Part shown: positions 14,849 to 19,637 of the stretch, one piece after another
Numbering within the stretch: position 1 is the first letter of the stretch
Layout: each line of letters opens with the position of its first letter
Assembly: GCA_964424205.1 (NCBI GenBank)
Contig: CAYRIF010000028.1
Location: 1 to 19,637, forward strand
Length of the DNA stretch: 19,637 nt
Source of the DNA: CAYRIF01 sp964424205
GTDB taxonomy: Bacteria; Bacteroidota; Bacteroidia; Cytophagales; Cyclobacteriaceae
Direction of reading: 5' to 3'
The notes under the pieces: generated by a model
Seen by the model: the letters and a program-made list of their open reading frames with translations, nothing else
Databases searched by the model: none
What the model was told of the DNA's origin: nothing
Program-made: the position numbers and the translations under genes

Positions 14849-17299
14849 ATGAAAAATATAGATTTTAAAACTCAAATATTACCGCACCTGGTTGCCATCG
14901 TTGTATTTCTATTGATTGTTTTTGTGTATTTTAATCCACTTTTTATGGATAATAAAACCGTCAAGCAAAATGACATTCTGCAATGGAAAGGCGGTGCACA
15001 TGAACTATTAGAGTACCGTGAAAAAACTGGTGAGGAAGGGCTTTGGACAGATGCTATGTTTGGTGGCATGCCTGGATATTTAGTGAGCACCGTATTCAAA
15101 GGAGATTTGGTACAGTATATTAAAAAATGCACATCACTCGGTTTGCCAAGACCCGCAAGTCAGAGTTTCATCGCCATGCTTTGCTTTTATGTATTGCTAC
15201 TTGTCTTTGGGGTCAGGCCGTATTTGGCAATTGTGGGGGCAATAGCATTCGGACTGAATTCCTTCAATATAATCAATATGGAAGCAGGGCATAATACCAA
15301 AGGCTGGGCGATAGCCTATATGTCGCTGGTGATTGCAGGGGTTCATTTGACTTTGAAAAAAGGAAAGTTGCTCACTGGATTCACGTTGACCGCAGTGGCA
15401 CTGGCACTTAATTTCAGGGTAAATCATCCGCAGATTACCTACTACCTACTCTTTATTTTATTGATTTATGGTTTGGCAATACTGATTGACGCTGTTAAAG
15501 AAAAGCAGCTAGTAGAACTTTCTAAACGAGGTGCAATATTAATTTTAGCAGCAGGACTGGCGATTGGCACAAATTTCGGGAGATACTGGACCGTGATGGA
15601 GTATAGTGCGTATTCGCAAAGAGGGAAATCAGAATTGAAGTCAACTGGTGAACATGCTTCTGATGGATTAGATAGAAACTATGCTTTTGACTGGAGCAAT
15701 GGCATGATGGAAACCATGACTTTATTGATTCCCAATTATTACGGTGGGGCTTCCAATCAATCACTTGACAAAAAATCAAATTTAGGAAAAGCACTTAAAA
15801 AACAAGGCGCTGCTCCGCAACAAATAAAACAGCAACTTAAAAGTGTTCCTACTTACTGGGGACCTATGCCATTCACTAGTGGTGCCATTTATGCCGGTGC
15901 ATTGGTCTGTTTTCTTTTTGTATTGGGGCTTTTCTTGGTAGAAAAAAAATATCGCTATTGGCTATTGGCAGCCACCATACTTTCCATCATGCTGTCGTGG
16001 GGTAAAAACTTCGAGACCTTCAATTATTTAATGTTCGATTACTTCCCAATGTACAATAAATTCAGGGCAGTATCCATGACCATCGTTATAGCACTAGTCA
16101 CTATGCCATTATTAGGGTTTATGGCGCTGGAAAAAGTTTTTCAAATGGGTTTTTCCAAAACATTGCAAAAACAAATATTGATAGCCTTCGGAGTCACCGG
16201 TGGAATGGCATTACTAACAATCGCGCTGGCTGGTATGGGAAGTTTTACAGGGGCAGTAGATGCACAATTGACAAGCTATCCCGCATGGTTTTTGGATGCT
16301 TTGAAAGCTGACCGAGAGTCAATGATGCGTTCAGATGCCTTTCGTTCGCTGGCATTTATATTACTTGGCGTACTTGCCATTTATTTTTACCTGAAAGAAA
16401 AAATCAGCCAACCTATTGCCATCGCAATAATCGGTGTGCTGGTATTGGTTGATTTATGGGTGGTAGATAAGCGGTATTTGAATGATGAAAACTATGCAAA
16501 AAATCCAGAAGGTGATTTTTTCGCGCCGAATGCTGCCGATAATTTCATAAAACAAGACAAGGCGCTGAGTTATCGGGTATTTAACCTGCAAAACCCATGG
16601 AACGAAGCTAGAACATCATACCATCATAAGTCTGTCGGTGGTTATCATGCCGCCAAAATAAGGAGGTACCAAGATTTGATTAGTGCAGGATTGACTACCC
16701 AAACCAATACATTGGTCAAGAACCTACAAGCTGGGAAAGCTGATTTTACTCAAGCCGGTTTGTTAAATATGCTAAACACAAAATATATAACCTTTTCTCC
16801 GGAAGCAGCTGGTGTTATCAAAAATCCAAATGCACTGGGTAATGCTTGGTTTGTAGGGAAAGTAAAATTGGTCAACAGCCCTGACGAAGAGCTTGAAAAT
16901 GTAGAAACTATTAATACGAGTACAACGGCAGTGGTGGATGTTTCTAAATTCAAAGTAGCCCAACAGTATGGCACGAGCGGAGCAGTCAAATTACTAGATT
17001 ATAAACCAAATTTTCTAAAGTACGAATCAAACAATACTGAAAAAGGCATGGCCGTATTCTCTGAAATATATTACCCCGTAGGATGGACCGCAACTATTGA
17101 CGGTAAAAAAGCAAATATCTTAAGAGCAAATTATGTATTGCGTGCCCTAGAAATTCCTGCAGGAAAACATACGATTGAATTTATGTTTGCCCCAAAATCA
17201 TATGAGATGGGCAATTCAATCATGCTCGCTTCTTCGGTGATTTTATATTTGGTATTAATTGCTAGTTTGGTGGTTGGGTTTATTAGGAAGAAAGAATAG
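14849..17299 (+). CDS. YfhO-family polytopic membrane protein
   Basis: 816 residues from the ATG at 14849. A longer reading from GTG 14792 adds 19 residues without membrane character, and an AAGGA precedes the ATG, so I prefer 14849. There are about a dozen hydrophobic helices, one near the N-terminus (HLVAIVVFLLIVFVYFNPLF), many between ~110 and 540, and one at the C-terminus. A soluble, extracytoplasmic region lies between. The motifs NDILQWKGGAHELLEYREKT, AGHNTKGWAIAYM and NHPQITYYLL fit the YfhO-like family, which resembles GT-C glycosyltransferases of the membrane. In Firmicutes YfhO is linked to lipoteichoic acid glycosylation; in Bacteroidota its substrate is not known. It probably acts on lipid-linked sugars or surface glycans. 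Confidence 0.85.
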   Translation: MKNIDFKTQILPHLVAIVVFLLIVFVYFNPLFMDNKTVKQNDILQWKGGAHELLEYREKTGEEGLWTDAMFGGMPGYLVSTVFKGDLVQYIKKCTSLGLPRPASQSFIAMLCFYVLLLVFGVRPYLAIVGAIAFGLNSFNIINMEAGHNTKGWAIAYMSLVIAGVHLTLKKGKLLTGFTLTAVALALNFRVNHPQITYYLLFILLIYGLAILIDAVKEKQLVELSKRGAILILAAGLAIGTNFGRYWTVMEYSAYSQRGKSELKSTGEHASDGLDRNYAFDWSNGMMETMTLLIPNYYGGASNQSLDKKSNLGKALKKQGAAPQQIKQQLKSVPTYWGPMPFTSGAIYAGALVCFLFVLGLFLVEKKYRYWLLAATILSIMLSWGKNFETFNYLMFDYFPMYNKFRAVSMTIVIALVTMPLLGFMALEKVFQMGFSKTLQKQILIAFGVTGGMALLTIALAGMGSFTGAVDAQLTSYPAWFLDALKADRESMMRSDAFRSLAFILLGVLAIYFYLKEKISQPIAIAIIGVLVLVDLWVVDKRYLNDENYAKNPEGDFFAPNAADNFIKQDKALSYRVFNLQNPWNEARTSYHHKSVGGYHAAKIRRYQDLISAGLTTQTNTLVKNLQAGKADFTQAGLLNMLNTKYITFSPEAAGVIKNPNALGNAWFVGKVKLVNSPDEELENVETINTSTTAVVDVSKFKVAQQYGTSGAVKLLDYKPNFLKYESNNTEKGMAVFSEIYYPVGWTATIDGKKANILRANYVLRALEIPAGKHTIEFMFAPKSYEMGNSIMLASSVILYLVLIASLVVGFIRKKE

Positions 17300-17353
17300 A
17301 TGGAGTCTTATTAACCTCAGTTCGATTAATAATCATTCAAATTATAGATGAAC

Positions 17354-17474
17354 CGTCATTACGGAATTTTTCTTCCTATTTTTTCTTTTTAGGAAGAAAA
17401 ATATCCGTAATCTCCTTTAGATACCAGATAAATTAAGCTTATAAAAATGTAAAGCTGAATTTTCTGGTATGACG
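17354..17474. repeat. Composite palindromic element of two hairpins with outer inverted repeat
   Basis: Hairpin 1 has arms 17358-17378 (ATTACGGAATTTTTCTTCC..) and 17390-17411, one bulge and an 11-nt T-rich loop. Hairpin 2 has arms 17422-17440 (TACCAGATAAATTAAGCTT) and 17452-17469, with small mismatches. The outer ends CGTCAT (17354-17359) and ATGACG (17469-17474) are inverted and could close both into a three-way junction. The element fills most of the 207-bp gap between convergent genes, so it probably serves as a two-way terminator, but the layout is that of a dispersed repeat or small mobile element. Confidence 0.72.
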
Positions 17475-17506
17475 AGTGTTTTTATAATTGAACCCAGGTT
17501 ATTATT

Positions 17507-19270
17507 TTATTTATCTACAACCCGCCCCACCGGATACAACTGATACGTCCATTCAAAATGTTTGGAATTTTTATACACAAAATCTAATTGTGCTTGTGCA
17601 CTTTTGGCAAACGTCTCATCACCTTTTCTTTTGTCGGCTAGCTTCTTGGCGAGTACCTCATCATTTTTCAATATTTCAGCGGCAAGGTCTTCAAAAACAT
17701 AGGCAGAAAAAAATTCTTTTTGCATCAATATTCCGTCAAAAAAATTCCACGCAAACCATGAGTCGGGCGCTTCAGGTTCTAACGTTTCTATGATGTATCT
17801 ATTTTTGGCTTGATTCGTTTTGAGAATAAAATCTCCTGCTCGGTATTGCTGTTGTCTATTATTTTTTTTAACCGTCACATCATAATGCATATAATGTCCT
17901 TCGTAAGCATTTTCGGTCGTCTTATAATCTTGAATGGAGTACATCTCCACTTCCATCATCTCATCAGCGGTTAATTGCTCCACAACTACACCATTCCACT
18001 GCATCCGTTCTATAATTTTGTGATATGCTTGCGGAATAATATAAGCCGTTGGCTTTTTGATGCTTAACGATGATTTGTAATGGGTATAAAAAGGAATTTT
18101 CTTTTCAAAGGGAGCATTCCTATCATAGTACAATCGGTCCAAGCCACTCACTTCGCTAGGTTTGTATTCTGCTTCATATCCTTTGAAATTGATGGAGTCC
18201 ACCTTGTCATTGTCCATTTCCCATTGTATGTCAAACGCCTCTTTTTCCTTTGACAATTGAATGGCTTTGGCCTTAGCTTCTTTTAACTGTGTGCCATTAT
18301 TTGATAAAAATTCAAGCATGCTTTCCATAAAAGCATAGGTGCTTTTCACTCTATCCTCATACGGTTTCAACATATGCGTTTCAGGCATGAATGAAATGGT
18401 GTGGTTCAACGCAGCATAGCCTGAAGAGTAACGGGTCAAATCAAGGAATGCTGCAATGCCTTTGTCAGGAGTAGTCTGTGCATACACATATGGACACATT
18501 TCCCAATTTTTAACCTTCATTTTTCTGTAAAGTTCAGGAAGTAATTGCTCACTAAGAAACCCTGAAAGCGGGGTGGCTAGTTTGTCTTTCTGTGTAGGAA
18601 TTAGCGTTATGGTGTATTGATAATCGGCACCATTAGAGGTATGATTGTCAATGAATATATCTGGATTCCATTGCGTAAAAAGCTGGTTGAAGCTCGCTGC
18701 ATTTTTGCTGTCACATTTGATAAAATCACGGTTGAGATCAAGGTTTTGCGCATTTCCTCTAAAGCCATACTGCTCGGGTCCCTCTTGATTGACCCTACTG
18801 GTGCCTGAGCGATTTAATGCGCCACCAATATTATAAACTGGAATGATGACTACGACAGTTTTGCTCAAAAAGTCTTTTGAACTAGGCTTTGTTACCAAGT
18901 CACGTACCAACATCATGGAGGCATCCACACCGCAGGGTTCACCTGGATGAATGGCATTGTTGATTAACAAGACGGTCTTATGCTTTCTGTCAATTTCGGA
19001 AGCAACTTTTATGCCTTTGTCACTCACCACAACCACATGTAATGGCTTGCCAATATCAGTCATGCCAAATTCAGACACGGTAATTTCAGAGAACCTGTCT
19101 GCTAAATTTTTGTAGTAAGTAATGACCTCATCGTATGATGCTGAGTAGTTTGTGTTTTTTTCGAATGGCGTTGTCATATCAGGTGTAATTATAAATTGTT
19201 GTGATTGGCAGGAAAAACTCACCAGTATTGTCAATAAAAGGAGATGGCAAGCTTTTGTTTTTTGAAGCAT
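17507..19270 (-). CDS. M14 family zinc carboxypeptidase, probable lipoprotein
   Basis: 587 residues. The N-terminus MLQKTKACHLLLLTILVSFS ends at Cys21 (SFSC), a plausible Bacteroidota lipobox, so the enzyme is probably exported and lipid-anchored. The M14 site is complete: H108 and E111 (HPGEP), substrate-binding R181 in DLNRD, H210 in DNHTSNG and a probable catalytic Glu in MPETHM (E297). The catalytic domain covers about 40-320. The last ~260 residues form an accessory domain of unknown fold. It should remove C-terminal residues from peptides or act on cell-wall peptides outside the inner membrane. It differs clearly from the longer M14 enzyme at the left of the window. Transcribed convergently with the YfhO-like gene. 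Confidence 0.87.
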   Translation of the reverse strand: MLQKTKACHLLLLTILVSFSCQSQQFIITPDMTTPFEKNTNYSASYDEVITYYKNLADRFSEITVSEFGMTDIGKPLHVVVVSDKGIKVASEIDRKHKTVLLINNAIHPGEPCGVDASMMLVRDLVTKPSSKDFLSKTVVVIIPVYNIGGALNRSGTSRVNQEGPEQYGFRGNAQNLDLNRDFIKCDSKNAASFNQLFTQWNPDIFIDNHTSNGADYQYTITLIPTQKDKLATPLSGFLSEQLLPELYRKMKVKNWEMCPYVYAQTTPDKGIAAFLDLTRYSSGYAALNHTISFMPETHMLKPYEDRVKSTYAFMESMLEFLSNNGTQLKEAKAKAIQLSKEKEAFDIQWEMDNDKVDSINFKGYEAEYKPSEVSGLDRLYYDRNAPFEKKIPFYTHYKSSLSIKKPTAYIIPQAYHKIIERMQWNGVVVEQLTADEMMEVEMYSIQDYKTTENAYEGHYMHYDVTVKKNNRQQQYRAGDFILKTNQAKNRYIIETLEPEAPDSWFAWNFFDGILMQKEFFSAYVFEDLAAEILKNDEVLAKKLADKRKGDETFAKSAQAQLDFVYKNSKHFEWTYQLYPVGRVVDK

Positions 19271-19637
19271 TAGTTTGGATTAATTATTATCAATTTTGGC
19301 AAAAAAAATACTTTCCTGTAAATATCCCCCACTGGTCGTACGTGAAGCTTTTTCAGCAATCCTACGACCTATCATATCAAGGGCATCCTACCCATTTTGC
19401 AAAGTAGTATAAATAATCACTAGATACCAGATTAAATCTGTTAAATCGAATAGCTTGTAGCTCCTAAACCACATTAGAAATGCTTGGTCAGGCATCCTCG
19501 TTATTGCTAGCTTAAACGAGGACGATGGGAGCAGAGAATACTAATCCACAACAACCAAGCCTAACCCATAACAACTCCCTCAATAGTTCAAGTCTTTAGC
19601 GTAGCGATGACTTGGACTATGCTATAAAAGAAAGGCT
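19271..19637. repeat. Gene-free right end with several palindromic repeats
   Basis: No supported gene. In order: GGTCGTA (19334-19340) / TACGACC (19363-19369). Then TAGATACCAGAT (19421-19432), identical to 17418-17429 of the composite element, running into the palindrome CAGATTAAATCTG (19428-19440). Next is hairpin TCCTCGTT (19495-19502) / AACGAGGA (19515-19522). Last is hairpin 19583-19594 (ATAGTTCAAGTC) / 19609-19620 (GACTTGGACTAT), one mismatch, loop TTTAGCGTAGCGAT. This density suggests dispersed repeats or the edge of a mobile element beyond the window. Confidence 0.6.

Noticed and set aside
19201..19407. Rightward 68-codon open frame at the start of the second M14 gene
   Set aside because: It runs antisense to the signal peptide of the M14 gene and shows no recognisable protein features.

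Overview
The window comes from the chromosome of a member of the phylum Bacteroidota; I cannot name the genus from sequence alone. The basis is low G+C, genes without clear Shine-Dalgarno sites, several TAnnTTTG-type -7 promoter boxes, signal peptides ending in the typical '..SQ'/'..AQ', and a familiar set of core and envelope genes (FabH, GuaA, Ffh, YfhO-type membrane protein, secreted M14 metallocarboxypeptidases, LtaS-like enzyme).

Layout. 1-783 (-) is the N-terminal part of fabH, cut by the window edge exactly at its catalytic His codon. 907-3465 (+) is a large secreted M14 carboxypeptidase. 3506-5176 (-) is a compact three-gene unit: an ECF-type sigma factor with a Cys-rich C-terminal extension, a four-helix membrane protein and a cysteine-less MGMT/ATL-like DNA-binding protein. 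It is clearly AT-richer than the surrounding core genes. 5376-5762 (+) is a frameshifted SnoaL/NTF2-like secreted protein. 5813-8372 (+) is a pair with an 8-nt overlap: a chloramphenicol-acetyltransferase-fold enzyme and an LtaS-like alkaline-phosphatase-superfamily transferase. 8421-11654 (+) is guaA followed 12 nt later by a secreted TPR plus periplasmic-binding-protein-fold protein. 11739-12836 (+) is a front-end-type fatty acid desaturase. 13193-14521 (-) is ffh (SRP GTPase), divergent from a YfhO-type polytopic membrane protein (14849-17299, +). 17507-19270 (-) is a second M14 carboxypeptidase, probably a lipoprotein.

Intergenic regions are structured. The convergent desaturase/ffh gap holds two large hairpins back to back. 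The convergent yfhO-like/M14 gap holds a composite element of two hairpins inside an outer CGTCAT/ATGACG inverted repeat. The last ~220 bp of the window start with a copy of a 12-bp piece of that element and carry further hairpins. These look like members of dispersed palindromic repeat families.

The most interesting part is the sigma factor / membrane protein / MGMT-like unit, which could be an accessory DNA-damage or stress-response module. Three apparent single-base indels beside short homopolymers lie between 3.9 and 5.6 kb, so either this segment is decaying or the assembly has local errors. The rest is ordinary housekeeping and envelope biology: fatty acid synthesis and desaturation, GMP synthesis, protein targeting, and surface peptide or glycopolymer processing.
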